The position numbers and the translations under genes were made by a program. From positions 89,737 through 153,736 of the forward strand of contig NZ_RQJW01000020.1 in NCBI RefSeq assembly GCF_004028635.1: a DNA stretch of 64,000 nt. The letters are read 5' to 3'. The notes below the pieces were generated by a model, which had not been told where the DNA came from, searched no databases, and saw only the letters and a program-made list of their open reading frames with translations. This DNA is from Streptomyces cyaneus (lineage in GTDB: Bacteria; Actinomycetota; Actinomycetes; Streptomycetales; Streptomycetaceae). Below, piece by piece: positions 33,382-41,541 of the stretch; positions within the stretch are counted from its first letter, which is position 1; each line of letters opens with the position of its first letter.

Positions 33382-35165
33382 GCGGGTTCTCCTTCATCGT
33401 GTACGGCGGGCGCCCCGGAGGACACCCAGAAGCGGATGCTCTCGACGAGCACCACCAGGGCCACGACCACGGCGAGGGCCGTGAGCGCGACCGTGAACTG
33501 CGAGGCGGAGAGCACCGCGGCGAGGACGGTGACGAGCAGCGTCCGTCCTTCGTGCCCCCCGATGGCGCGCACCAGCCAGGCCGGGGGCGCTCCGGCGTTG
33601 CCGCGGATGCGGTACACCGTGTCGTAGTGATGGTAGGCGACGGCCGCCACCAGGCCGAAAGCCGCAGGAAGGGCTCCGTTCACCTCGGATTTGGCCGCGA
33701 GGATCAGGACGGTGCCGTATTCGGCGGCGCGGAAGACGGGCGGGACGAGCCAGTCGAGGGCGCCCTTGAGGGGGCGGTACAGGGCCTGACCGGCAGTGAT
33801 CGCGTAGACGACGGCACCCGCGACGGGTGCCCAGGTCGCCCCGGAGAACAGGGACACGGCGAGGACGGCCGTCCCGCCCAGCGCGACCAGCAGCGGGGCG
33901 CCGAGCACGGCACGCGTGACACGGGCCACGAAGGAGGCCAGGGGTCCGTTGTCCGCGAGGTCCGCCAGCGCCTGCGCGGCCCGGGCCGTACGCCTGGCCT
34001 TCCGCGTCACCGACCGCAGGACCCGGCCCGCCGTCGTGTACGTCGCCGCGAAGGCGCAGCCGATGAGCAGCACGTAGAAGGTGATCCGGGGAGTCGTCGC
34101 CGCCGTCAGCACCGCGATCATCGCCCAGCGCTCGCCGATCGGCAGCACGATCATCCGGCGCACCCACACCGTCCAGCCGACGCTGTCGAGCTTGTCGGAG
34201 AGGGCGGCGGTGGGGCTGGTGTTGGCGGTGGCGTCGTGGTTGGCCTCGTTGAAGGAGAAGTCCACAACGTGCCGGCAGGTCTGCAGGACCATGGCGCCCA
34301 GGGCGAGCGCCCATACGTCGTCGCCACCGCGGGCCGCACCGAGTGCGAGCCCGGCGTAGTAGGCGTACTCCTTGGCCCGGTCGAAGGTGGCGTCCAGCCA
34401 GGCGCCGAGCGTGGAGTACTGCAGGGAGTAGCGGGCAAGCTGGCCGTCGGTGCAGTCCAGCACGAACGAGAAGATCAGCAGGAGGCCGGCCGCGATGAAG
34501 CCGCCCCGGGTGCCGGTGGCCGCGCAGCCCGCCGCGATGAGCGCGGTGAGCAGGGAGGCGGTGGTGACCTGGTTCGGGGTCAGGCCACGGCGGGCGCACC
34601 AGCGGGCGATGTAGCGGGAGTACGGGCTGATGAAGAAGGTGGTGAAGAAGCCGTCGCGGGACTTCACCGCCGACTTCAGACGTACGGCCTCGTCGTCGAC
34701 GGCGGCGACGGCCTGCCGTGCCTCGTTGCGGGCCTGAGGGTCGGCCGGGACAGTGGCGACCAGGCTGCCGAGCTCGGGGCGCTGGACGTCGGTGCCTTCG
34801 TCGTCGAGGGCGGCGACGATGCGGTCGGCGAGGCTGTCGACGGCCACTGCCGTCCCGCCGCCCGCGGAGTTCTCGCGGGCCATGGCGCGGGTCAGCGCCT
34901 GGCGGCCGGCCGGCTGGGCCGTCACGGCGCCCTGGATCGCGGCCAGCGGGAAGCGGGGGTCGGTCAGGCCGAGGCGCAGCGCGTGCAGGTGGCCGACGAA
35001 GCGGGCGTCGACCACGGCGACCCGCTGGTCACCGGGCACCTGGGCGAGGAGCGTCTCGGCGTCGGCCGGGTCGGCGGCGACCCGCACGTCGTAGCCGAGG
35101 GACCGCAGATCGCCCTCGATCGACGATCCGGGGACCGGCGGACCGGTCAGGATGGCGGTCGACAA
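33378..35165 (-). CDS. DUF5941-type fusion: soluble N-domain plus CDP-alcohol phosphotransferase
   Basis: The product is 595 residues and begins the operon. Residues 1 to about 165 form a soluble alpha/beta domain that I do not recognise (GYDVRVAADPADAETLL, VAVVDARFVGHLHALRLGL). Residues of about 175-400 are a CDP-alcohol phosphotransferase with a complete signature: DCTDGQLAR at 237-245, G254, D258 and D262. The C-terminal 180 residues have further membrane helices. The enzyme should transfer a phospho-alcohol from a CDP-linked donor to a hydroxyl acceptor at the membrane. The start codon is GTG or ATG at 35165, and the operon promoter lies in the gap to galE. Confidence 0.82.
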   Translation of the reverse strand: MSTAILTGPPVPGSSIEGDLRSLGYDVRVAADPADAETLLAQVPGDQRVAVVDARFVGHLHALRLGLTDPRFPLAAIQGAVTAQPAGRQALTRAMARENSAGGGTAVAVDSLADRIVAALDDEGTDVQRPELGSLVATVPADPQARNEARQAVAAVDDEAVRLKSAVKSRDGFFTTFFISPYSRYIARWCARRGLTPNQVTTASLLTALIAAGCAATGTRGGFIAAGLLLIFSFVLDCTDGQLARYSLQYSTLGAWLDATFDRAKEYAYYAGLALGAARGGDDVWALALGAMVLQTCRHVVDFSFNEANHDATANTSPTAALSDKLDSVGWTVWVRRMIVLPIGERWAMIAVLTAATTPRITFYVLLIGCAFAATYTTAGRVLRSVTRKARRTARAAQALADLADNGPLASFVARVTRAVLGAPLLVALGGTAVLAVSLFSGATWAPVAGAVVYAITAGQALYRPLKGALDWLVPPVFRAAEYGTVLILAAKSEVNGALPAAFGLVAAVAYHHYDTVYRIRGNAGAPPAWLVRAIGGHEGRTLLVTVLAAVLSASQFTVALTALAVVVALVVLVESIRFWVSSGAPAVHDEGEPA

Positions 35166-35442
35166 CCGAACTCACTCCCTGGGTACCGGCGTGTCCGGCC
35201 GGTCATGTGCATGTGTGGGGGCGCCCGTTACCGAGGGCCCGGGCGGCATGTCGGCAGAGGCTATCGGATTGTCGCAAGCCGACGTTCACCACCCGTTTGG
35301 CGGAGCGATCAACGTGGTTTTCCCAGAGCATTGCCGCGATCATCATCGGGGATTTCGGGTCCTGCCCACAAACCCGTACTCACAGACGGGACATCAAGGA
35401 CATTGGTTCCACCGCCTGTACCTCGGCATAGGGTGAACGACC
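35166..35442. promoter_or_regulatory. Divergent control region between the exporter operon and galE
   Basis: This gap must hold promoters for both directions. For galE, TAGGGT at 35429-35434 stands eight bases before the ATG, which implies a leaderless transcript. For the minus-strand operon I cannot choose a convincing promoter. No clear operator palindrome was found. Confidence 0.45.
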
Positions 35443-36414
35443 ATGACATGGCTGATCACCGGCGGAGCCGGCTACATCGGAGCACATGTGGCGCGGGCCA
35501 TGACCGACGCCGGCGAGCGTGTCCTCGTACTGGACGACCTCTCGGCCGGACATCCCGCGCGGCTGCCTTCGGGCATCCCGCTCGTCGAGGGCTCGTCGCT
35601 GGACGGTGACCTGCTGAAGCGGGTGCTGGCCGAGCACGCGGTGACGGGTGTGGTGCATCTCGCCGCACGCAAGCAGGTCGGGGAGTCCGTGGCGCAGCCG
35701 ACGCGCTACTACCGGGAGAACGTGGGCGGTCTCACCACGCTCCTGGAGACGGTCGCCGAGGCGGGCATCAAGCGGTTCGTGTTCTCCTCCTCCGCCGCCG
35801 TCTACGGCAACCCGGATGTGGATCTCATCACGGAGGACACCGGATGCGCGCCGGTGAACCCGTACGGCGAGACCAAGCTCGCCGGGGAGTGGCTGGTGCG
35901 GGCGGCGGGCCGGGCACACGGCATCGCGACCGTGTGCCTGCGCTATTTCAATGTCGCGGGCGCCGCCGCGCCCGAGCTGGCCGACACGGGCGTCTTCAAC
36001 ATCGTCCCCATGGTCTTCGACCGGCTCACCCGCGACGAGGCTCCGCGGATCTTCGGTGACGACTATCCGACGCCCGACGGCACCTGCATCCGCGACTACA
36101 TCCATGTCGCCGACCTTGCCGAGGCGCACCTCGCGGCGGCCCGGCGGCTCACCGCGGCGGACGCGAGCGGCGACCTGACGGTCAACATCGGTCGCGGCGA
36201 GGGGGTCTCCGTCCGCGAGCTGATCACCGTCATCGGCGAGATCACCGGCGACCGGCGCCCCGCCGTGGTGGAGGCCCGGCGCCCCGGGGACGCCCCGCGC
36301 GCGGTCGCCTCGGCCGCACTGGCCGCCGAGGAGCTCGGCTGGACGGCTCGGCGCGGGGTACGCGAGATGGTGGAGTCGGCGTGGCAGGGGTGGCTGCTGC
36401 ACCACGGCGGCTGA
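35443..36414 (+). CDS. galE: UDP-glucose 4-epimerase
   Basis: The product is 323 residues of the extended SDR family. The N-terminal NAD motif is TGGAGYIG (residues 7-14); the catalytic Ser lies in SSSAAVYG and the YxxxK pair in YGETK near residue 140; the substrate segment is RYFNVAGAA. It interconverts UDP-glucose and UDP-galactose, or the N-acetyl forms. Divergent placement beside the glycoconjugate operon suggests supply of a galactose-type donor to the GT2 enzyme, an inference. The start is leaderless-like, and a hairpin terminator follows at 36441. Confidence 0.93.
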   Translation: MTWLITGGAGYIGAHVARAMTDAGERVLVLDDLSAGHPARLPSGIPLVEGSSLDGDLLKRVLAEHAVTGVVHLAARKQVGESVAQPTRYYRENVGGLTTLLETVAEAGIKRFVFSSSAAVYGNPDVDLITEDTGCAPVNPYGETKLAGEWLVRAAGRAHGIATVCLRYFNVAGAAAPELADTGVFNIVPMVFDRLTRDEAPRIFGDDYPTPDGTCIRDYIHVADLAEAHLAAARRLTAADASGDLTVNIGRGEGVSVRELITVIGEITGDRRPAVVEARRPGDAPRAVASAALAAEELGWTARRGVREMVESAWQGWLLHHGG

Positions 36415-36440
36415 TCAGCGGCCGATCATGCGCACAGCCT

Positions 36441-36467
36441 TGACCTGCGGATCGTTTCCGCAGGTCA
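36441..36467 (+). terminator. Hairpin terminator after galE
   Basis: TGACCTGCGGA and TCCGCAGGTCA form a perfect 11-base stem around a five-base loop, 26 bases after the galE stop codon. Confidence 0.75.
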
Positions 36468-36583
36468 GGGCACATGACAACGGTGTTCAGTGCCGCGTTG
36501 CCCGATACCCCCCGCCCGTAGTTCACTGTGATCCCGGACGGAAATACCGATCGTCGGACGGACCACGGAAGGGCGGCTTTCAC

Positions 36584-37525
36584 ATGGGGGCTGGGCACGA
36601 TCACGGGCACGCGCACTCGCATGCGCCCCCGACCGGCACGGCGGCTGCCGCGTATCGCGGAAGACTGCGTGTGGCGCTGTCGATCACGCTCGGTGTCATG
36701 GTGGTCGAGATCGTCGGCGGTGTGGCCGCGGACTCGCTCGCCCTGATCGCGGACGCGGCGCACATGGCGACCGACGCGCTCGGCCTGGGCATGGCCCTGC
36801 TCGCCATCCACTTCGCGAACCGGCCGCCGAGCACGACGCGCACCTTCGGCTACGCCCGCGCGGAGATCCTCGCCGCCCTCGCCAACTGCCTGCTGCTGCT
36901 CGGCGTCGGCGGCTACGTCCTGTACGAGGCGATCCAGCGGTTCTTCACGCCCGCGAACACCGAGGGCGGCCTCATGATCGTGTTCGGTGCGATCGGCCTG
37001 GTCGCGAACATGATCTCGCTGACCCTGCTGATGCGTGGCCAGAAGGAGAGCCTGAACGTACGCGGCGCCTTCCTGGAGGTGGCCGCCGACGCGCTGGGCT
37101 CGCTGGCGGTGCTGATCTCGGCGGTGGTGATCCTGGCCACCGGGTGGCAGGCCGCCGACCCGATCGCCTCGCTGGTCATCGGCCTGATGATCGTGCCGCG
37201 CACCTTCAAACTGCTGCGCGAGACCCTCGACGTCCTGCTGGAGTCGGCCCCCAAGGACGTCGACATGGCGCAAGTGCGGGCCCACATACTCGCCCTGGAC
37301 GGCGTCGAGGACGTCCACGATCTGCACGCCTGGACGATCACGTCCGGTATGCCGGTGCTGTCGGCGCACGTGGTGGTGAGCTCCGACGTCCTGAACGCGA
37401 TCGGCTACGAGAAGATGCTGCACGAGCTCCAGGGCTGCCTGGGCCACCATTTCGACGTGGAGCACTGCACCTTCCAGCTGGAGCCGAGCGGGCACGCGGA
37501 GCACGAGGCCCGGCTCTGCTACTGA
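36584..37525 (+). CDS. Cation diffusion facilitator (CDF) family metal exporter
   Basis: The product is 313 residues from ATG 36584; the frame upstream to 36428 crosses the galE terminator and is not used. It begins with a His-rich metal-binding segment GHDHGHAHSHAP, has six membrane helices, and shows the zinc site HMATD in helix 2 (LIADAAHMATDALGLG) and a second such site in helix 5 (EVAADALGSLAVLIS, where DxxxD is expected). The C-terminal cytoplasmic domain ends with HHFDVEHCTFQLE. It should export Zn or a similar divalent metal in exchange for protons. No regulator is adjacent. Confidence 0.92.
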   Translation: MGAGHDHGHAHSHAPPTGTAAAAYRGRLRVALSITLGVMVVEIVGGVAADSLALIADAAHMATDALGLGMALLAIHFANRPPSTTRTFGYARAEILAALANCLLLLGVGGYVLYEAIQRFFTPANTEGGLMIVFGAIGLVANMISLTLLMRGQKESLNVRGAFLEVAADALGSLAVLISAVVILATGWQAADPIASLVIGLMIVPRTFKLLRETLDVLLESAPKDVDMAQVRAHILALDGVEDVHDLHAWTITSGMPVLSAHVVVSSDVLNAIGYEKMLHELQGCLGHHFDVEHCTFQLEPSGHAEHEARLCY

Positions 37526-37530
37526 GACAA

Positions 37531-37583
37531 CCGTACGGTCCGTGCTGAAACAGCCGTACGGTCCGATAAAACGCCAGTACGGG
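37531..37583. repeat. Three spaced GTAC-centred repeats upstream of idi
   Basis: Two identical CCGTACGG palindromes (37531-37538 and 37554-37561, with shared flank GTCCG) and a degenerate CCAGTACGGG (37574-37583) have their GTAC centres 23 and 21 bases apart, roughly two helical turns each. They lie right after the metal exporter stop and about 150 bases before idi. They could be a regulator binding array or a set of terminator-like hairpins. Confidence 0.6.
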
Positions 37584-37735
37584 CGGAATGCAGCGATCCG
37601 GTGGTCGGTTGCGTCCTCATGCTCACAGCACCCCCGCCGACGGTTCCGTGCCCGCCGCGCCGGGCACGATCAACTGCCGGGAGTGCCGGATTCGTACGGC
37701 ACACTTGGGGCGCAAGACCGATGCGAAGGATGGGT

Positions 37736-38329
37736 ATGCCGATCACACCTGCGACCGCGACGCACAGTCCGTCGAACGGCGCCGCAGACGCGATTTTGCT
37801 GGAACTGGTCGACGAGAACGGTGTGACGATCGGCACCGCGGAGAAGCTCGCCGCCCATCAGCCGCCGGGGCAGCTGCACCGCGCCTTCTCCGTGTTCCTC
37901 TTCGACGAGCGCGGCCGGCTGCTGCTCCAGCAGCGGGCGCTCGGCAAGTACCACTCCCCCGGCGTGTGGTCCAACACCTGCTGCGGTCACCCCTACCCCG
38001 GCGAGGCACCCTTCGCGGCCGCGGCCCGGCGCACGCACGAGGAACTCGGTGTCTCCCCGTCACTGCTCGCCGAGGCGGGCACGGTCCGCTACAACCACCC
38101 GGACCCCGACTCGGGCCTGGTGGAGCAGGAGTACAACCACCTCTTCGTCGGCCTGGTGCAGTCCCCGCTGCGGCCGGACGCGGAGGAGGTCGGCGCGACG
38201 GCCTTCGTGACCTCGGCCGAACTGGCGGAGCGCCATGCGAAGGACACCTTCTCGTCCTGGTTCATGACGGTGCTCGACGCGGCCCGCCCCGCGATCAGAG
38301 AGCTGACGGGCCCGTCTGCCGACTGGTGA
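37736..38329 (+). CDS. idi: Type 1 isopentenyl-diphosphate delta-isomerase
   Basis: The product is 197 residues from ATG 37736, preceded by AAGGA; earlier in-frame codons to 37601 lack a ribosome site. The Nudix-fold enzyme has the catalytic Cys in WSNTCCGHP and the catalytic Glu in QEYNHLF, and PFAAAARRTHEELG is the Nudix-like helix. It interconverts IPP and DMAPP. With dxs, ispG and polyprenyl synthase in the hopanoid operon about 10 kb away, the window holds a precursor-boosting set. The 3' end converges with the anti-sigma-like gene. Confidence 0.95.
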   Translation: MPITPATATHSPSNGAADAILLELVDENGVTIGTAEKLAAHQPPGQLHRAFSVFLFDERGRLLLQQRALGKYHSPGVWSNTCCGHPYPGEAPFAAAARRTHEELGVSPSLLAEAGTVRYNHPDPDSGLVEQEYNHLFVGLVQSPLRPDAEEVGATAFVTSAELAERHAKDTFSSWFMTVLDAARPAIRELTGPSADW

Positions 38330-38343
38330 CGAGTGCCAGGGCC

Positions 38344-38853
38344 TCAGGGCACGCGCACGGGTTTGAGCGGGACGGCGGCCCAGATCACCTTGCCGCCGCT
38401 CGCCGTGTGCTCGACGTCGCACACGCCGCCGGCCTCCCGCGTGACCTCGCGCACCAGCAGCAGCCCGCGGCCGCCGGTCTGGCCGTGGTCCGCCTCCAGG
38501 GCGGTCGGGCGGTAGGGATGGTTGTCCTCCACTGACACCCGCAGCCACTCGGCGCCGACGGCGACCTCCACGGCCAGCGTCGGCGACAGCAGCGCCGCGT
38601 GCCGGACGGCGTTCGTGACCAGCTCCGAGACGATCAGCAGCAAGCCCTGGACCAGGTCGTCCGAGACCGGCACACCTTGGCGGTACAGCAGGTCCCGTAC
38701 GGCGTGCCGCGCCTGCGGGACAGAGGCGTCGACGGCGGGAGCGGTGAACCGCCAGACGCCCTCGTACGGCAGTGGATTCGGCGGCCGCTGACCGAGGGGC
38801 TCGTCCGCGCCGCCTGCTGGGCGTGGGCCGGACCCGCGCCCGTGGTTCTCCAT
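38344..38853 (-). CDS. HATPase_c anti-sigma-factor-like ATP-binding protein
   Basis: The product is 169 residues from ATG 38853; GTG codons further upstream (to 38889) are in frame but lack a ribosome site. The Bergerat ATP-binding fold shows the N-box ELVTNAVRHA, a G1 region SVEDNHPYRP in which the usual DxG glycine is absent, and the G2 motif GGRGLLLVREV. Streptomyces encodes dozens of such RsbW-like proteins, many without assigned partners. No sigma factor or antagonist gene is nearby. Confidence 0.8.
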   Translation of the reverse strand: MENHGRGSGPRPAGGADEPLGQRPPNPLPYEGVWRFTAPAVDASVPQARHAVRDLLYRQGVPVSDDLVQGLLLIVSELVTNAVRHAALLSPTLAVEVAVGAEWLRVSVEDNHPYRPTALEADHGQTGGRGLLLVREVTREAGGVCDVEHTASGGKVIWAAVPLKPVRVP

Positions 38854-39069
38854 CGTCCGGTCGCCACCCTCGCGCTCGATTGTCACCACACGTCGAGTGT
38901 TGGTACCGCGCAGGTCCAGGCCGTAGAACTGAACACAAGTCAGCAGGTATCGAGCGTTTCTGATCGTTGGCGTATGACACCGTCAGATGTGGGACCGCTC
39001 CTGTTCCGCTCGTGCCGACTTGGCGAACTATTCGGGTTGTACGGGTTTGGCTCGGCCTCGCGGACCTTC

Positions 39070-39100
39070 TTGATCGCCGTTCGATGCCGGCGGATAGCAT
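39070..39100 (+). promoter_or_regulatory. Leaderless promoter of the enoyl-CoA hydratase gene
   Basis: TTGATC (39070-39075) and TAGCAT (39095-39100) are 19 bases apart. The -10 box ends seven bases before the ATG at 39108, and there is no ribosome binding site, so transcription should start at or next to the start codon. Confidence 0.55.
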
Positions 39101-39107
39101 CCGGGTC

Positions 39108-39863
39108 ATGGAGCCCCAGCTGCTGCACAGTGTCGCCGACTCGGTCGCCACCGTCGTCATCCACCATCCGGCCAAGCGCAACGCGATGACGGCCGCGATG
39201 TGGCGAGCGCTGCCGCCGCTGCTCGACACCCTGGCCGCCGATCCCACGGTACGGGCGCTGGTGCTGACCGGTGAGGGCGGGACGTTCTGCGCGGGCGCCG
39301 ACATCTCCACGCTCCAGGGGTCCCCTCAGGAGGCCCAGGGGCTGGCCGTGGCGGCCGAGGAGGCGCTGGCCGCCTTCCCGAAGCCGACGCTGGCGGCGAT
39401 CCGGGGGCACTGTGTGGGTGGCGGTTCGCAGCTGGCGGCCGCGTGTGATCTGCGGTTCGCCGAGGAGGGGTCGCTGTTCGGGGTGACGCCGGCGAAGCTC
39501 GGGATCGTATATCCGGCGTCCTCCACACGGCGGTTGGCGTCGCTGGTGGGACCGGCTACCACCAAGTACCTGTTGTTCTCGGGCGAGTTGATCGACGCGG
39601 AGCGGGCGCTGCGTACGGGCCTGGTGGACGAGGTGCTGCCGGAGGGCGAACTCGGCAAGCGGGCCGTGGAGTTCACCCGCATCCTGGTGTCGCGCTCGCA
39701 GCTGACGCAGGCCGCGGCGAAGGAGTTCGCGGACGGGCGCACCGACCGGGACGGTCACTGGAGGGAGCAGGCGCGCGGCAGCGGCGACACCGCGGAGGGG
39801 GTCGCCGCGTTCCTGGAGCGCCGTCAGCCGCGGTTCACGTGGTCGGTTCCTGGCCGAGGATGA
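39108..39863 (+). CDS. Enoyl-CoA hydratase/isomerase family protein
   Basis: The product is 251 residues from ATG 39108; the longer frame to 38967 runs through the promoter. Crotonase-fold motifs: HHPAKRNAM near the N-terminus, FCAGADISTL (oxyanion hole) and AIRGHCVGGGSQLAAACDLR. The Glu expected in hydratases within the later GVTPAKLGIVYP helix is replaced by other residues, so the precise reaction (hydratase, isomerase or other) is open. The last 29 bases overlap the convergent DJ-1 gene. Confidence 0.85.
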   Translation: MEPQLLHSVADSVATVVIHHPAKRNAMTAAMWRALPPLLDTLAADPTVRALVLTGEGGTFCAGADISTLQGSPQEAQGLAVAAEEALAAFPKPTLAAIRGHCVGGGSQLAAACDLRFAEEGSLFGVTPAKLGIVYPASSTRRLASLVGPATTKYLLFSGELIDAERALRTGLVDEVLPEGELGKRAVEFTRILVSRSQLTQAAAKEFADGRTDRDGHWREQARGSGDTAEGVAAFLERRQPRFTWSVPGRG

Positions 39864-40485
39864 AACGGCTCCTCGACCGGAGCAGCTCGACGACGTCCGC
39901 GGGCGCCTTGTGCGGGGCTCCGGCGTCGTAGGGCGGCTGCGGGTCGTACTCGATCCCCAGCTGTACGGCCTGGGCGACGAAGTCGCCGGCGAGGTGGCCG
40001 AGCAGGGCGAGCCCCATGTCGATGCCGGAGGACACCCCGGCCGCGGTGACGTACTTGCCGTCGGTCACCACCCGCTCCCCCGTCGGTTCGACGCCGAACC
40101 TCCGCAGCTCGTCGAGGGCCAGCCAGTGCGAGGTCGCACGGCGCCCTTCGAGGAGGCCCGCGGCGGCGAGCAGCAGGGAGCCGGTGCACACGGACGTCGT
40201 CCAGGTGCTGGTGGCGTCGGCGGCGCGGATCCAGTCGAGGAGGGCCTTGTTCTCCATCTGCGCGGTCTGCCCCGGCCCGCCGGGGACGACCACGACATCG
40301 GGGTTCGGCACCTCGGCCAGCGTCTTGTCCGCGATCAGCGCGAGGTTCCCGCTGTCGCTGCGGACGGGGCCGCTCTCCTCGGCGACGAAGACGAGCTCGG
40401 AGTCCGGCAGCCGGCCGAGCGTCTCGTACGGTCCGACGGCGTCGAGGGCGGTGAAACGGTCGTAGAGGACGATCGCGAACTGCAT
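39835..40485 (-). CDS. DJ-1/PfpI family protein (isonitrile hydratase-like)
   Basis: The product is 216 residues. DAVGPYETLGRLP near residue 17 has the usual Asp/Glu region and the nucleophilic Cys lies in WTTSVCTGSLLLAAAGLL, followed by the family's GRRATSHW segment. Proteins of this branch include isonitrile hydratase and ThiJ/YajL-like enzymes. It begins ten bases after the stop of the GlxA-type regulator gene, with GAAGGG as ribosome site, so the two form an operon. The regulator has a paralogous DJ-1 domain as sensor. Confidence 0.85.
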   Translation of the reverse strand: MQFAIVLYDRFTALDAVGPYETLGRLPDSELVFVAEESGPVRSDSGNLALIADKTLAEVPNPDVVVVPGGPGQTAQMENKALLDWIRAADATSTWTTSVCTGSLLLAAAGLLEGRRATSHWLALDELRRFGVEPTGERVVTDGKYVTAAGVSSGIDMGLALLGHLAGDFVAQAVQLGIEYDPQPPYDAGAPHKAPADVVELLRSRSRFILGQEPTT

Positions 40486-40495
40486 CGTGGGCCCT

Positions 40496-41455
40496 TCAGT
40501 GCACAGGGGTCGGGTGGAAGCGGCGGCGGTACTCGGAGGGGGCCGCGCCGAGGGTTCTGACGAAGGCGCGGCGCATCGCCTCCGGGGTGCCGTAGCCGCT
40601 GGTGCGGGAGATCTCCTCGATGCCGTCGGCGGTGTCCTCCAGCAGCCGGCGGGCGTGTTCGAGGCGGACGCGGTCGACGTAGCGGCCCGGGGTCATGCCG
40701 GTCTCGGTCTGGAAGGCGCGGGCGAAGTGACGGGGCGAGAGGCGGGCGCGGGCGGCGAGCGCCTCCACCGACAGGTCCTCGCCGGGATGCTCGGTGATCC
40801 ACTGCTGGACCTCGCGCAGTGGCTCGCGCTGGGCGGTCTGGGCGGCGAGCTGGGCGCTGAACTGGGCCTGGTTCCCGGGTCGGCGGAGGAAGACGACCAG
40901 GTGCCGGGCGATGGCGAGGGCCGCGTCCCGGCCGAGGTCCTCCTCCACCAGGGCGAGGGCGAGGTCGATGCCCGAGGTGACGCCGGCGGACGTCGAGACG
41001 TGTCCGTCGCGCACATAGATCGGGTCGGGGTCGACCTCGACGGCCGGGTGGTCGCGGGCGAGCTTGGCGCAGTACGCCCAGTGGGTGGTGGCGCGGCGGC
41101 CGTCCAGGAGGCCCGCCTGGGCGAGCCGGATCGCGCCGGTGCACACCGAGACCAGCCGCTCGGCCCGCGGCCCGTGCTCGCGCAGCCAGTCGGTGAGCCG
41201 CGTGTCGGGACTCCGGGTGCCCTGGCCGCCCGGGACCAGCAGGGTGTGCGGATCGTCGCTGTCCGCGAGTGATTCGTCCGGTACGACGGTCAGGCCGCTG
41301 GAGGTGCGCACGGGGGCGCCGTCCAGCGAGGCCGTACGGATGCGGTACGTGCCCGGGGTGTGCAACTCGGCCCCCGCGAAGACCTCCAGCGGGCCGGTGA
41401 CATCGAGGCTCTGCACGCCGTCGAACAGGAGGAGGAGAACGGTTCGCTGCGCCAT
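40496..41455 (-). CDS. GlxA-type regulator: DJ-1-like domain plus AraC helix-turn-helix
   Basis: The product is 319 residues from ATG 41455. Residues 1 to about 185 are a DJ-1/PfpI-like sensor domain (LLLFDGVQSLDVTGPLEVF; SVCTGAIRLAQAGLLDGRRATTHW), and the C-terminal 110 residues hold two AraC helix-turn-helices (ALAARARLSPRHFARAFQ; and EEISRTSGYGTPEAMRRAF). Such regulators usually activate neighbouring genes; the DJ-1 enzyme encoded ten bases downstream is the likely target and may be its co-transcribed partner. Confidence 0.9.
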   Translation of the reverse strand: MAQRTVLLLLFDGVQSLDVTGPLEVFAGAELHTPGTYRIRTASLDGAPVRTSSGLTVVPDESLADSDDPHTLLVPGGQGTRSPDTRLTDWLREHGPRAERLVSVCTGAIRLAQAGLLDGRRATTHWAYCAKLARDHPAVEVDPDPIYVRDGHVSTSAGVTSGIDLALALVEEDLGRDAALAIARHLVVFLRRPGNQAQFSAQLAAQTAQREPLREVQQWITEHPGEDLSVEALAARARLSPRHFARAFQTETGMTPGRYVDRVRLEHARRLLEDTADGIEEISRTSGYGTPEAMRRAFVRTLGAAPSEYRRRFHPTPVH

Positions 41456-41541
41456 GTGCTCGATTCTTCGGCAGCCCGGGGATAGCCGCAATGACGAGAA
41501 CCCCACCTTTCCTGCCATGCTCCGCGTGCGCACAGAGGACG

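Noticed and set aside
28144..35165. Reading the seven-gene operon as a classical wall teichoic acid locus
   Set aside because: The exporter fits, but no CDP-glycerol glycerophosphotransferase-type polymerase (TagB/TagF-like) is present and the transferases are integral-membrane CDP-alcohol phosphotransferases instead.
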